Counted from the stretch's first letter, positions 46,738-59,775 are shown. The stretch is DNA of 64,000 nt from Malachius bipustulatus (GCA_910589415.1 OU342634.1:42028723-42092722), one strand, 5' to 3'. Notes: a model not told the origin generated them from the letters alone. Numbers and translations: made by a program.

Positions 46738-49700
46738 ATGAGTGTAACAGCAGGAAATAAAACCCTGGATCGAATTCAGCAAGAAATACAGGAGGTTTAT
46801 GAAAGGGAGGAAGAGTTAAAAGTTAAATATGCCCAGTTTCACAGCAATGGTGGCTTTAAATCAATGGAAACTAATGGTGTATCAGTGAATGGAAATGGAA
46901 TTACTAATGGTAATAGTGTTGGGGTTTCCAGTGAGGAAAAAGTGAAGGAAGTCACTAATGGTAATGGAACTAATGGAGTGAGGTAAATATAATTTTGAAT
47001 TTTTGGGAAAAAGAAAGTGACCGACACATTTAATTTTTCTCAAAGTCTTTCAACCCTGAACGAAAGTAACTTAAGTAAGGATTGACATACTTACTTAGAC
47101 AAGGAAAAGGAAATACTTATTTACTTACTTATTTTATTATTTTTTATTTATAATAAGGGTTTTACTAAAGTACCTACCTAACATAAATTCAAAAATTCAA
47201 TACGTATCTAAGTATACAGGGTGTAACATAAGTAGGTACTGCGAAAGGGTAATTTCAGGGGGTTATTCCTGAAATCATTTTAAGGAAAAAAGTTCATGTG
47301 AATATGGTCCAGAAATGCTTACTCGCTGAGTTATAGCCCTTTAAAGTTGGAACCCTGACGAAGGTTTTAATTTATTATCTCCGAAACCGTTCAAAAGATG
47401 ACGAAATTTACCACATCCACCAATGTTTTTATGTCTAATAAGATAGACTGTAGATCACTTGGAAATTTTCACCAAGGGTGGGTTAAATCTGGGGGGTGTG
47501 GGGTAAAAATTACCCCAACTTTAAGCACTTTCGAACCCATGTTCATATAAACTTTTTTTTCTTATTATGTTACACCCGGTATATATATCTTGCAATCATT
47601 TTAATGTCAGTATTAATTTTTGACACATCAGGTTCTTAATTTAGTACATTTAACTTTACACTTTACCTACAGTAATGACAGTTTCATAAACTTCAGTTGC
47701 ATAGCAATGTCAACATTTCAGATCTGTGAAAATGTCTTAATTTTCAAGTGCTGCAATTGCACATAATGACTATTTTTTTTATTCCCTAACTTTTAGTGTA
47801 TTTTTTAATATGTCTATTAAATATGAATCACTTGTACCTTTTTGTTACTAATTGCCATTAAAACCCTAGCAAAACTGGCAAAACCCTAGCAAAACTGGAG
47901 TATTTGGTACTTAATCGTGTTATACAGGGTGCGAAATGACACGAATAACGTTTTCATAGAAAAACAATGCATGCAACTCTCAGAAAATGGTTATTATTAT
48001 TCGAGTGTTGCAGTAATGAGTACTATTTATGTGGTGGTATTATTTCTGACTTTTTAAAAGTTGTAAAATTGACATGTTCCAACCAGGTGGGAAGCAAAAC
48101 AAGAGAAGATCAATATTACTTTCCACCTGAGTGGAAAGTAGGTACTTGCATGATATGCAGGGTGTCGCTAAAAGGTACCACCACCACCAAAGCTCTAATA
48201 CAGATTCCCGAGTAAAAAATATAACGATTTCACTGAAATTATCCATGTAGGTACAAAAAGGTATCCTTTTAAAATGCAGCCCTTAAAAGGGAGTAAACCA
48301 AAAACACGTTTTGCAGAATAAAATAAAAAATGGATTAACTAAGAAACTTAATAATTTTTTTATTTTACCGCCTACTGCTAAAGAGTAATAAATGGATTTA
48401 ATTTTACAAACATTGACATACAGGGTGTTCCTGTTCATGATGTCACGTCTCACTTTTTAGTTTTTACCACATATCTTTCTTATTCACTTGCCACTGACTG
48501 ATCGATTCTTTATCATTTTAATTAAAATAATAATTTTTATTCAACAGAAAAGATTCTATTCACATTTTTTGGTCTTGAGAATAATTGAAGGGCTTGGTGC
48601 AAAAACCGTTCAAAGACCAAATTTTGCAAAATCGAGTTATCGTCAGATTTTAGTCAAAAAAATGATTCTGTATCGATTGGTGCAAGAACCGTCCATGTAT
48701 TATGCTTATAAATTAAACTTTAGTCGACGTGGTCCACTATTGCACCACGTGTGTTGCAAGTTCAGTTGTGAAACATGAATTTTTGGTGACAATAATCAAA
48801 ATTATGTACACCGCACGTGGACTGTTATTGCACCAAGGCCTTCAATTGAAGTAGGCTGTGAAACTAAAGTTTTTCATTTAATGCATTTTTTACTTACCTA
48901 TTTTGGAAAATGTTTATTGAAATGGGGGACATTTTAGACATTGTTAAATCAGCAAATTTTTGAACCCAGGAATCTGTGGTGCAACATTGTTGTTGAAATT
49001 AATATTTAAATTAAAACGATGCAAGCTACTAAACTTTTATAAAAGGGCAAAAAATTTAGTAATGCTTTAGCCTCTGGATAAAAACTGCAGAATCAATCAG
49101 TGGCGTGTGGATTAGAAAATTCTGGAGAAAAAAGCGAGACATGGCATCAAAAACAGAAACACCCTATATTCATATTCAATGTTCAATGTAATCCATTTTT
49201 GACTTATTCTGGAAAATGTGTCTTTGGTTGAGCATCTATTAAGGGCTGTATCTTGAAAAAGGTGCCTTTTTGGACATAGATAATTTCGGTTAAATCGGCA
49301 CATCCTGTGTACGTGTATAGGATTTGAGTGCAAGTACAAAATTATTTAATTAGTGATAAGATGCAAGGTGTTAACTGTTTATTAAACTACTGTGAGCAGT
49401 TAAACTCAATATTATCTTCTATGAATCGCAGAAATCTTGCATTGTAAGAAATTTCAAATTTCTAAACATTTTTGTTTAGACCTACCTAATTCCTAGGATA
49501 TAATCCCTAGGAGAGGGATGACATATTCTTGGGGATTTTTATCCTCTTAGGTCCTTGTTCATCAATAAATATAACCCTTGGGGTATATTTTGGAACACGT
49601 GATTGGTTTAATATTTGCATCGTTCGTAGGGTTTGAGCATTAGACCAATCAACGGACAGAAAATCCAAAATATAACCCCAGAGTTATATTTTGAAGTTTG

Positions 49701-51337
49701 ATCATCTGAAGTTACCTATACATATGTATTATATTCGCGAGAAAGCATAACGAAAATTGCTAAAAGTATTGCATACACCTCGAGAAACAACCATAATAAT
49801 AAACAACCCTCTTAGTGTAATTATCCTATTGTAATTAACCTAAGTTACTTACTGCATGTAAATAAGTAATAATAAATAAATTGAAATAGAACATAAAATT
49901 ATTAAATGTTTTAATTTTATAGGAGATTTATGCAGAATCCATCTACTAAAGGAGTAATGCAGAAGTTTCTTAGAATGCGTGGAAAAGTGAGTGTAGCTGC
50001 CTTGCGATCCCCGAAGTCTGCGACTTGGTTACCTGACAATTTATTTGAACCAGCAAAGGTGACCGTTGAAAAAGGCAAACCCATACGTAAAGGTTTCGTC
50101 TCTGCTGAAGAAAAAATGCGCAGGTAAATCTAAGCCTACACTCAAAGTTTAAAGTTATAAAATGGCATTAGTTGTCGAATTAACAGTGAAGTTTGAAAAT
50201 AAATGTTTAAAGCGTGAAGCATTAAAAGGATAGAGCACTGCTATACAGGGTGTACGTGCATGAATGGGACACAGCTCGACTGCAGCTTAAGAAAACATAT
50301 CTTAGTACACAAGTGCTTCCTCAAGAAGTTATGGCACCTTGACGAAGAAATTTTTTTAATTAAAAATGTGCATATTTCAGTAACCAAAACTGCGATCAAG
50401 CTGAAAATTGATATACGTCAGTTTCAGAGGAGGCCAAATGATACTACTAACAAAAACTTAAGCTACCTAAGCAGCAAATATTTTGTCTATTTGAATTCCA
50501 ATAAAATCAGTTATTTTTGTTTATATATTATCTGAACATTTTTCTTTAATAGAAGAACTTGATTAAGTATTTACCAGGTTTATTTGCAGTGAAATTTTCG
50601 TTTTATTTTAAGAAATTACTCACAAATATTATTACTTACACCTAAAAGGAAATAAAAATCAGAGATCAAAATTCCTGGTAAAGATATATCTATGTACTTT
50701 TTATTGCCCTTATTTGATAATATAATGTTTACTTTCCAAGTACCTATTATCAGATAATAATCTGTACATTTTTATCTAACTATATGCATTTATGAGCATA
50801 GCACTATAATGATTACTGACTAATTTGGATTCTGATTCTGTCCTAAATAATAATACTTTTTGTGATAAAAAAGAATTCCATTCTGATAACTATAACCCAA
50901 ATCGAGTCTAAGTACTTATCTAACGATCTTAATTCAGAAAATATGCAATGAATCACACCTATTAGTTAAATTATAGAAACTATGAGATTATTTCATTAAC
51001 GTTGTATGCTAAAAATTAATTTATTTATAGGGAATTGCAAGAGTTCCAGATCCGTGAAGACGAGCTCAGGAAAGAACGGCGAAAATCACAACCGGATTTG
51101 ATGGCTGCATTGGAAGCGGAGCGGGAAGCAGAAAGTAACCTAAGAAGTTCAAAGTCTGTAGCTCAGATGTACAGTTCAAATGATGATTTATTAGACGACA
51201 ACAGTTCAAATCACTCCAGTCTAAAACCTTCGAGGTCTCTAGCGCAGCTTTGTGATGTTGATGATGATGATGATTTGCCTACTACAAATTTTTTAATTAG
51301 GCAGTTTGAGAGTTTGAAGAAAGTACATGATAAGTAA
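46738..51337 (+). CDS. Charged coiled-coil-type protein, possibly MISP/AKAP2 C-terminal family, 3 exons, 250 aa
   Basis: Exons are 46738-46982, 49923-50123 and 51031-51337 (245, 201 and 307 bases; both junctions in phase 2; donors AG|GTAAAT). The ATG at 46738 is the first in frame; the open frame continues upstream only from a GTG. Residues 1-30 contain RIQQEIQEVYEREEELK, then comes a Gly/Asn-rich spacer (about 42-78), a basic segment (MQKFLRMRGKVSVAALRSPK), then RELQEFQIREDELRKERR (about 150-167), and a Ser/Asp-rich C-terminal third. The pair 'I..EI.E...REEEL+' and 'ELQE.Q.REDELR+ER' resembles the repeated motif of the MISP/AKAP2 C-terminal family, which binds actin or protein kinase A in vertebrates. 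That resemblance is from memory and weak. SKSVAQMYSSNDDLLDD and SRSLAQLCDVDDDDD look like an internal duplication. No enzyme domain or membrane segment is visible. Confidence 0.75.
47217..47579. mobile_element. TA-flanked inverted-end element in an intron
   Basis: It begins CAGGGTGTAACATAAG and ends TTATGTTACACCCGG, with TA on both sides. Inner parts also answer: AAAAAAGTTCATGTGAATATGG and CCATGTTCATATAAACTTTTTTT. It is 363 bases long and has no coding frame. It lies in intron 1 of the gene at 46738-51337. Confidence 0.75.
47580..49922. other. Intron DNA with unpaired CAGGGTG ends
   Basis: This is the rest of intron 1 of the 46738 gene. CAGGGTG strings at about 47927, 48160 and 48422 resemble one-sided ends of the TA-flanked elements, but no partners were identified. 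The frame at 48488-48778 is not recognised. Confidence 0.4.
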
Positions 51338-54020
51338 TGCTATTGTGATATATTAATTTCCAGTAATTTTCCAGTACAGTTCACTTACCGCTATTCCTAT
51401 AATAATACAATACGTAAAGTCTTGATTTACACTTTTAAATGATTCTATGACAGAAAGTTCAAGAACTTAAAACTTAAATTCAGTCCTAAATAACTTTACG
51501 GCTTTTTTTTATTTCACTAAAACTGCTCTTTTTCAATGTCGATCTATCTGAAGCGTCCTAATAATTCCCCCCCCCCCCCCCCTGAAACTATTAAAAATCT
51601 TATTAGTCGCTGTTTGCCTTATGGACAGTGACTTTACTTAATTGTATAGCAATTCACAGAACTTCTGACTGCAATAATCTCTTGGAACTCTTCAAATTTA
51701 ATAATATTTCCATAGAATTCAAATATTATATTTTATAACTTCTATCGATCCAGATGAACACCAAACACTTTGTTATCGAAATATGCTCTACTACTATTCC
51801 AATTTTGAAAATTCTGACAATTCAAAAAAGTGTTTCAGGTTAAGCTTCATTAACCTATTCTCAAGTTATTATTAATTATGCTGAAGTAACCATAAATCAG
51901 GATTTGGGAAATGTTTTGATTTCATGAACTTTTTGTCTGTGAATTTGTCAAGTTCAATCACTGAAATTCTTTTACATACGTAATCAACACCCAGCTGTTT
52001 TTTTTTGCAGCTGTAAGTGCAGTTGTTGACTACTTTTTTGCTGCAGTGCACAATGTTTAATGTTAGGTTATGTTAAATACCAAAATGCACTTTTATGTTG
52101 TAGCATATATTATTTATTTATTATTTAGATTTAGTTTCGGATTATTCTAGTGCTAAGCACTCCTATATTTTCTAGTCTATCTAATTTATTGTTCATGATT
52201 TTATTCTCTTGCCATAGGTGTCTATAGTTGTTGTTCCTTGTAGAAAGGGTGCGTCACATACCTAAGTCAGTTGACTTGACAGGTGTGACACCTGACATTA
52301 ACCTGATAGTTTTCGAACCTTATTTTTTATTTAGAGGGTTTTGTCTGGATGTAAACTAAATGCAATGTTGGCTTACATAGTAAACTATGTAATAAGATTT
52401 TAGGAGAAAAGGTGCCATTGCTTTGGAAATTTTGTAAAATGACAAGGCATGAAATATATAAATTTATAGGAGTTTGTTAGAAGTGTTCAGCATATTCTTA
52501 TTTGAGCAGCTATAATCAAATCATAAAACTCTCAAAATAAAAAAAGAGTAGTAGCTAGTATTATCATTTTGTAGGTCTTTATTTTTCTTCCATTTACACC
52601 TTTTTTTTAATTATCGTTCGAACAATTTGATACAAAGTGTTAAAAGTACATTTATTTAGAATCGGCCATGACTGATGAGAACTCAACCTTATTAAAAATA
52701 AACATTATCCTGTTGATAATGTTTATCACTCATTATGTACAATGTGTAAGTGAGACCATCAGTAATGAGAAATTGGTCTGGAGAAATTTTGTGATGATCC
52801 TGAAGAGAAAATCATAATTCTGAATATCAAGTACTGAAAACACACTAGCCAGTAAATAATGGCCATAAGGTTTTTGAGATTTTTACCCAAAAATGATTAT
52901 CAGCATAACAAAAATCATACAAGTTTTTAACTGTAGTAGTAGGTGATGTATGTACTTAAAATCAGCTTTAAAATTATTTTATTTATTTATATTTATGTTT
53001 ATTATTTATATGGATTTAATGAACTGAAATTAAAGTGATAGAGAATAGTTAATTAGTTACAAGTCGGTTGGTATATTTATCATATTTTGCAGAGGTTAAT
53101 TTGCCAAACTGGTTGCACTGTTTTTACTGAATTTAAAACTCAGTGCAATGTCCAGGGTCACGGTTATAAAGAGTGAAAATTTAGTTTTAAAAGGATAATA
53201 AACTTTTTTAAGGAATTGCTATAGTGATTTATTTTTATTCATAAGTTTACCACTTCTTTCCTCCCAAACTCTGGATTTATATTTTGATATTCGATATTCC
53301 TCATGTTCATGTAACATCTACTTAGTCATCCATACTTGATGAAGTTAAAGTTAAGCTTATTCTACAATTATTATTATTGTCACATTGTTTCCTGCTTCTC
53401 TTTACATTAAACATTTATTTTTCTTTGATTGAACACTGGGCAAAGGTGACCTTGTCCGGGGATTTAATTCTTTAATAGCTACATATTTCCTATAAAATAT
53501 AATGCCCTTAGTGTGAATAAGTACTTTTTAAAGAGCCTAACATAATAAAGATATCCTATTTTATTCTTTATTCAGGGGTAGATAATATTATGTTCATTCA
53601 TATTCTCTTTTTCACGAAACCTAAAGTTCCTATAGCACCTTTAAGAGAGAAGAACTTTAACACACCTCTATAACTTACATCACTTGAATAATTTATCAAG
53701 TCTTAATAATGAGACAGTAACTGTATACTGGTTTCAATGATTTTATATAACAAGCGATTAAATTAAAACTTGAAAGATGAAAGTAAATTTTTATAACTTG
53801 TCATTTTATCAGACCAAGGAGATCAATGTACTAATAAACACGAGATATGTTTTGAAATTAGATTTTATTACACTAATTGCTTTATCTAGTAAACTGTCTG
53901 ATATGAAGCTTAGAATTGTGTACATAATTATATTCTGTTATTATTTGGAAATTATTATAATGTAGTGTGTGAAAGTGCTAGTGCTCCTATAATGATTTGA
54001 AAATAATTGAATAGAATGAG
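51338..54020. other. 3' flank of the 46738 gene and intergenic DNA
   Basis: AATAAA strings at about 53195 and 53547 are possible polyadenylation signals. There is a C homopolymer at 51569-51582. No exon or recognisable repeat boundary was found. The frame at 53777-53965 does not resemble any family. Confidence 0.4.
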
Positions 54021-57000
54021 ATGGCTAAGCAGAAAGAATATTATCTTCCAGATGGGGGATTTGGTTGGATAATTGTCTTTGCTAGTGCTCTAAATAATGT
54101 AAGATTAAATGATATGGGTGCCTATTTGACACCAGTATTAATAATGGTAGTAATAATACCTCTAACTAAATACCTAATCCTTTAAAAATGTTTCAGTGCA
54201 TCAATGTACCAATAATGCAAGTTTTTGGAATGATATTTGAGGAAACGTTTGCTTCTATTCATTTATCAGCAACCAAAACTTCATTCATAGTAAATTTAAA
54301 TTTAGCTTTTGGAATGATAACTGGATTCATTAATGGACCTTTACTTAAACGATTTGGATACCGTAAAGTATCTCTTTTGTCAGCTTTCCTTGTAACGTCC
54401 GGTGTAATCCTTACAGCCTTTTCTAAAGGCTTTGCTGGATATGTGGTCTCGTATGGAATAATTACATGTATGTAGGTATTCTCTGTATTTTTCTTAATAC
54501 TTTGCTGAAAATTTGAAGAATCAAAACCATTTACAAAATTGTTAATTTGTGATTAAAAATCAACTGTAAATTAAAAATGAGTACCTAGTAATTTTTTTAA
54601 CAACATAATAATATTGGAGTCCTTATTGGTTTTATCATGAACGTGTGTTTTTCTTGGAAAACATACTTAATTTTTTATTTATTTCCTATTACATACTATG
54701 TAGGCACATTTCTCTTAATTTACCAAAAATTTATTTCTAAACATAATAATATGCCTCTTTGAAATTTTGTTAAAAAATAGGATTTTTTGTATCTGTTTTT
54801 AAATATTTTTAAACAATAGGATAGTTTGGTCTATAAAACATAAAACCAAACAGAAAATACTAAATTATGGATAGTAGATTTCAAGAAAGGATTGTCATTT
54901 TCTGTGGACAGCTGGTGTAAATAAATTTTTTTTCTACCATTTCTAGCTCTCGGCATGGGTCTAGCAGTATCTTCTTACTCAGTGGCTGTGAACTCCTATT
55001 TTAAACAAAAGAGAAATAAGGCTATAGCGATGTCAGCTACTATAACCGCTTTGGGTTCGATTCTAATGCCGTTATTGACAAACTTTCTTCTCAATACATA
55101 CACACCTAGAGGAGCCGTTTTAATTATAGGAGCCTTATCTTTGCATTCTTTCTTTTCTGCTGGTTTATTGCAACCAGCTAAATGGCACTGGAGATTTAAA
55201 ACAGAAAAGCCCTTGAAAGCACTTGTTTCAGGAGATGATGATGATGAAGAATGCAAAATAGAGGAAAAATGTGAAGCAAAAAAATCCCCTTCAACTATTA
55301 GCTCAATAATTATCAGTGAGTCGAATTCTTAGTATTTGGAATCGAACATTTAAATTAGAAGATTTGTAGATGAAGTAAAGGACACAGAAATTACTAATAA
55401 AGATGATTTAATAGAACATTCGAACAGCTACTTTCAGTGCAAAAAATATGTCTTAAATAGCCACGATAATAATTGTGTGATAGAGGGAAATTCACATTTA
55501 ATATCAGGTAAGATTTTCTGTAATGTTTCTTACCTTATAACAGCGTAGAACTTAATACTGGAATCAATTTAATAGATTTTTCAACATTTTAATTTGATAT
55601 TATTCTACAAAAAAATTTAAAAAATTTCCCTCAGCATCAAAATAAAAGAGCCGAAAAATGTTGTGCTGAATACCTACAAGATCTCATATAAAAATGTCTT
55701 TAAAAGACAAATTTTGAAGTGATAATTAGAACAACTTATACATACCCGGTGGCTGACTATAGCTACATAGGAGATTTTATTTTACACTATGGTCTGTGAA
55801 TTGACACTGTGACACCCAATTTATTTAACATGATTTCAGATGAGCAAGAATTTAAAGAGACAATTTTATTGGAACCGGAGAAAGAATTACAGTCGACTAG
55901 TTTGAGTAATAAAACGAAAACTCCATGGAGTATAATCGTGGAATATATGGACCTTGATCTATTCAAAGATCCAAAATATTTGAGTCTTATGATTGGACTT
56001 TCAGTTTCTCTATTTTCAGAGTATACGTTTGGAGTTTTAATAGCCTTTATGCTTGCTAATTTCGGATTTGAAATTGATCAAATAGCAGTTTATTTTACCA
56101 CCGTTGCAACATTTAGCATTATCTTCAGGTTCTTGTCTCCACTTATTACCAAGCTGCTCAAAAAGACGTCAAAGGAGATGTATATTATGTCTCTGACTCT
56201 GCTTGGACTGTGCAGATTTGGTAAGTAGGAAAATATATGAAATGGAAACCTAAAATATGAACCTACCCTAAATTTTTTGTTTAGTCTGTCGTTTCTTCAT
56301 TTAATAATTTTCTGTAAATAATACCTACCTTGCAACTCTTTGGAAAATTTCGATTGGAAAATATTTGTTGTTCATTCAGAAATTAATTACCTATACTTTC
56401 ACTTTCCAGTGGCTCAGTATAATCGATTTATTAAACTTATACCTACAAGTTATAAAAAGATAAAATTCGCAAATATGTAGGTAGTGACAGAACAGACAAA
56501 TATTGGGAAGCCAATAAACAGTCTAAAAAAAGTTTTGTATGTCTCCCTTTTGCATCCCTCGTTTGTCTTGATTATAAACAAACTGATTTTCAGGTCTCAT
56601 ATATTTTCACGATTACTGCGTAATATTAACTATATCGGCTGTCCTGGGAATGGCTAAAGGTCTAAGGGCAGTGAACATGTCCTTAGTTATGCCTGACTAT
56701 GTCCCGTTAGAAAAATTAGGTTCCGCTACTGGTCTACAAATGATGCTCAACGGAATTCTAACGGTAGTGGGAGGACCACTTTTAGGTGATTATTTTTGAA
56801 TTTTTTTACTTGGTATCTATTTTTATTAGTATAATATAATTTATAAGGGCACCACTTTCAAGACTGACCATAGGATGGAACTCGGAAAGTTAATATAGGG
56901 TTTAAAATTAAAAAAAAAAAAAAATTGTTGCATCTTTTTCTATTCATCAACCGTTTTATATTTACACCTATAATACCCAAGTGACTGTCAGAAATGAATT

Positions 57001-59775
57001 GGAGATCTCAAGTGAGAAACCACGTTGATTTAACATAATGATACTTAAAATTATTTGGCATATAATAATATGCAAAATTCTTTTAATTTCCATTTGGTAT
57101 ACCATTTTCACCGCTCTAGGTAGAATAAGTGGGAAGCAGCAACGTGAAAATTTGTTGTTTCCAGCGAGTCTCAAGACCAGTCTTGAAAGTGGTGAGCCTG
57201 GATGACATTGGCACAAGAAAAACAAAGTAATACCTTTTTCGGGTCTGTTTATTGTCCTTTTTTACCTCTCGAACTATACAGTGTGTGTCACAGGCATGGT
57301 ACACCCCTTTTTTTTTTCTTTTTTTTTGGAGATAATTTTTTGAAATTTGGTAGGTCGCATATTCTCGATAGAGCGCACTTTTTAGCAGAAAATTGTATTT
57401 TTTCCCACATCCGTTTTTTCCGGACTTCCGGAGATGTAACCAACTTTTTATTTTTAAATGGGACACCTTATTACATATTATTATATTTTTGGATTCTATA
57501 CATTTGTAAGAATCCAACAATACCACATAAGTACCATTTTAAATATCAAATTTGTTTTTATTTAATTTTTTATTTTTCAATTATAGTGTGCCATGACTTC
57601 AGCTGTGTTCGTCACAGATGCAAAATGGGTACACCAAAATGTCCCTTATTGGAAGAGTAGTAGTAGATGGTACCTCGGTACCAATATGGTACCATTTGAA
57701 AAAAATGAATTCAGCTCAAAAAACCATTCCGGTGCGCATTATTTATCCATAAATCTCTTAATTTAGTACTTTGAACAAAAATTCGATTTTTCTAGCATTA
57801 GATGATCCAATTGGAGTGAAACGAAATAGTCATGGCACACTATAATTGAGAAATAAAAAATTAAATAAACACAAATTTGACATTTAAAATGGTACTTATG
57901 TGGTATTGTTGGATTCGTACAAATGTATAGAATCCAAAAATATAATAATATATAGGGTGTCCCATTTAAAAATAAAAAGTTGGTTTCATTTCCGGAAAAA
58001 CCGGATGTGGGAAAAAATTCCATTTTCTGCTAAAAAGTTCGCTCTATCGAGAATATTCGACGTAGGTACCAAATTTCAAAAAATTATCTCCAAAAAAAAA
58101 AAGAAAAAAAAGGGGTGTACCATGCCTGTGACACACACTGTATACATAACTATTTTTTTTGGGAGGGGGGGGAGTAGGTAGGTTTTGCATATATTTTCAA
58201 ACTTGTCAGTTGTCACTTTCAACTATTAGACGGGGTGAATTTCATTTTTAAAATATTAAAGTACACAATAAATCGAGTAGCACGCATCTATACCATACGG
58301 TTACCTCATTTGAAAGATTACTAAATTGTCTTTTCAATGCCACATTATTATTATTTTTTTATTTGGTTTAGTAGGTAATTCTTAATAAATTAAGCCATGA
58401 AAAATAAAAGGGTGTTATTTGTTTTTTTTTATTAAAAGTTTCTCATTTTAAATTTTACATGACTCCAAGTAAGAGCTTCCCTGCTAATTACGCCAGGGAA
58501 AAAGAAAGTAGATATTGTTATTTGGTTTTTTAAAGAAAATTAAAAGTAACTAACTCATTTTAAATTTTATATACACGAGTCGAGGTAAGAGCTTTATATG
58601 TAATATTCTGCAGATAAAATTAAAAAAGAATAAATTAGGTCTGAAAAAGGTCTTATCTAGTTTTCTTGTTAAGATTTTGAAACTATACATATTATTTAAT
58701 TAAGTTAAAACTTATGATTTATCCTCTCTACACTGTTGCCCGTATTCACAAACGATAATTTCCTAAATAATTACGTAATCAATTATACCCATCTCACTCT
58801 ATTGCAAAAAAACTGCATATCTCCATCTCACTCATTTAATTAATTACGTAATTATTTAGGAAATTATCGTTTGTGAATACGGGCATGTGTCTCTTGAATT
58901 TCTGGACATAGGGAATTCCCATGTTAAAATAAACTATTGTAAATATTGGCTCCCCTAATTATTTTACAGTAAAATGTCAAATATAAAACTTCTTAAGGAA
59001 AAAAAGCTGATTCTTATGCTATAATTGGATTTTCATTTGGTTCATCCGTTTTCGATAAAATCAGGAAAAACTGAATGGTTTTTCGTAGTTTTTCAAGGTT
59101 GCTTTGCTTTTGACAGATAATGCTAATAAGATAATAACAAATCTCTAATATTTCTAAATGAATTGCCGGGAGTAATGACATTCAATAAATTTTACTTTTT
59201 CTTCAATGGTGTAATAATCCATTTTTATAAACAAGTTTTTCTTTGAAAAGTAATACTTTGCCACTTAAAGTTTTAATGATGAATGGAAATTAAATAATGA
59301 ATTACTTTAGAACAATCAGTTATTGACAATTAATAATTTTTAGCATTATCTGTCAAAAGCAAAGCAACCTTGAAAAACTACGAAAAACCATTCAGTTTTT
59401 CCTGATTTTATCGAAAGCGGATGAACCAAATGAAAATCCAATTGTAGCATAAGAAGCAGCTTTTTTTCCTTAAGAAGTTTTATATTTGACATTTTACTGT
59501 AAAATAATTAGGGGAGCCAATATTTACAATAGTTTATTTTAACATGGGAATTCCCTATGTCCAGAAATTCAAGAGACACAGTGTATATGTTTCTAATAGT
59601 CATACTGTTATCGTTTATATTTCTAGGACTCTTAAAAGATTGGACTGGTAGTTATAAATATTGCATTGTCGTAATGAATTGTTTAACATTTACAGTAGTT
59701 ATATTCTGGAGTGCTGAAATTAAATATTCTCATATTAAGGAGAGGAAAGACTCACTGAAAAAATCAGAAATATAA
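54021..59775 (+). CDS. Monocarboxylate-transporter-like MFS protein (SLC16-like), 7 exons, 525 aa
   Basis: Exons are 54021-54098, 54197-54467, 54947-55315, 55370-55507, 55840-56220, 56594-56785 and 59627-59775; lengths 78, 271, 369, 138, 381, 192 and 149 keep phase throughout. The ATG at 54021 precedes YYLPDGGFGWIIVFASALNN, the [D/E]GGFGW motif that opens transmembrane helix 1 in SLC16 carriers. Six helices follow, then a hydrophilic central loop (about residues 205-320), then the C-terminal half with 'VEYMDLDLFKDPKYLSLMIG', the usual entry to helix 7, and 'GGPLLG-LLKDWTGSYKYCI' near helices 11-12. Family members move monocarboxylates or related small organic acids across the plasma membrane, often with protons; the substrate here is unknown. 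Exon 4 encodes only central-loop residues and follows a 54-base intron. The 2.8-kb last intron is packed with inverted-repeat elements. Confidence 0.88.
56850..57194. mobile_element. Inverted-end element in the last intron of the MFS gene
   Basis: CACCACTTTCAAGACTG at 56850-56866 is answered exactly by CAGTCTTGAAAGTGGTG at 57178-57194. The interior shows no coding frame. Confidence 0.65.
57279..58140. mobile_element. Long foldback element with CAGTGTGTG ends and TA target site
   Basis: The left end CAGTGTGTGTCACAGGCATG and right end CATGCCTGTGACACACACTG are exact reverse complements flanked by TA. The arms stay nearly identical reverse complements for most of their length (about 57279-57580 and 57840-58140), with small differences only. 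Frames such as 57116-57526 (minus) and 57202-57660 (plus) are simply the two arms read on opposite strands and are not genes. Confidence 0.9.
58738..58884. mobile_element. 147-bp hairpin MITE
   Basis: GCCCGTATTCACAAACGATA at the left end is answered by its exact reverse complement at the right end. The arms continue as AATTTCCTAAATAATTACGTAAT and are joined by a non-paired centre of about 60 bases. No coding frame. Confidence 0.85.
58886..59580. mobile_element. Foldback element next to the last MFS exon
   Basis: TGTGTCTCTTGAATTTCTGG begins the left arm (58886 to about 59127) and the right arm (about 59340-59580) is its near-perfect reverse complement, ending CAAGAGACACA. About 210 bases of unpaired centre remain. 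The right end lies 46 bases before the last exon of the MFS gene (59627), so it falls in the region where the branch point is expected. The left end abuts the 147-bp MITE with one base between. Confidence 0.85.

Noticed and set aside
57116..58181. Several 85-150-codon open frames on both strands
   Set aside because: They are the two arms of the foldback element 57279-58140 read on opposite strands; the translations repeat each other and have no family resemblance.
56786..59556. Additional exons of the MFS gene inside its last intron
   Set aside because: Exon 6 (phase 1) joins directly to 59627 to give GGPLLG-LLKDWTG, the family order; all open frames between are repeat arms.
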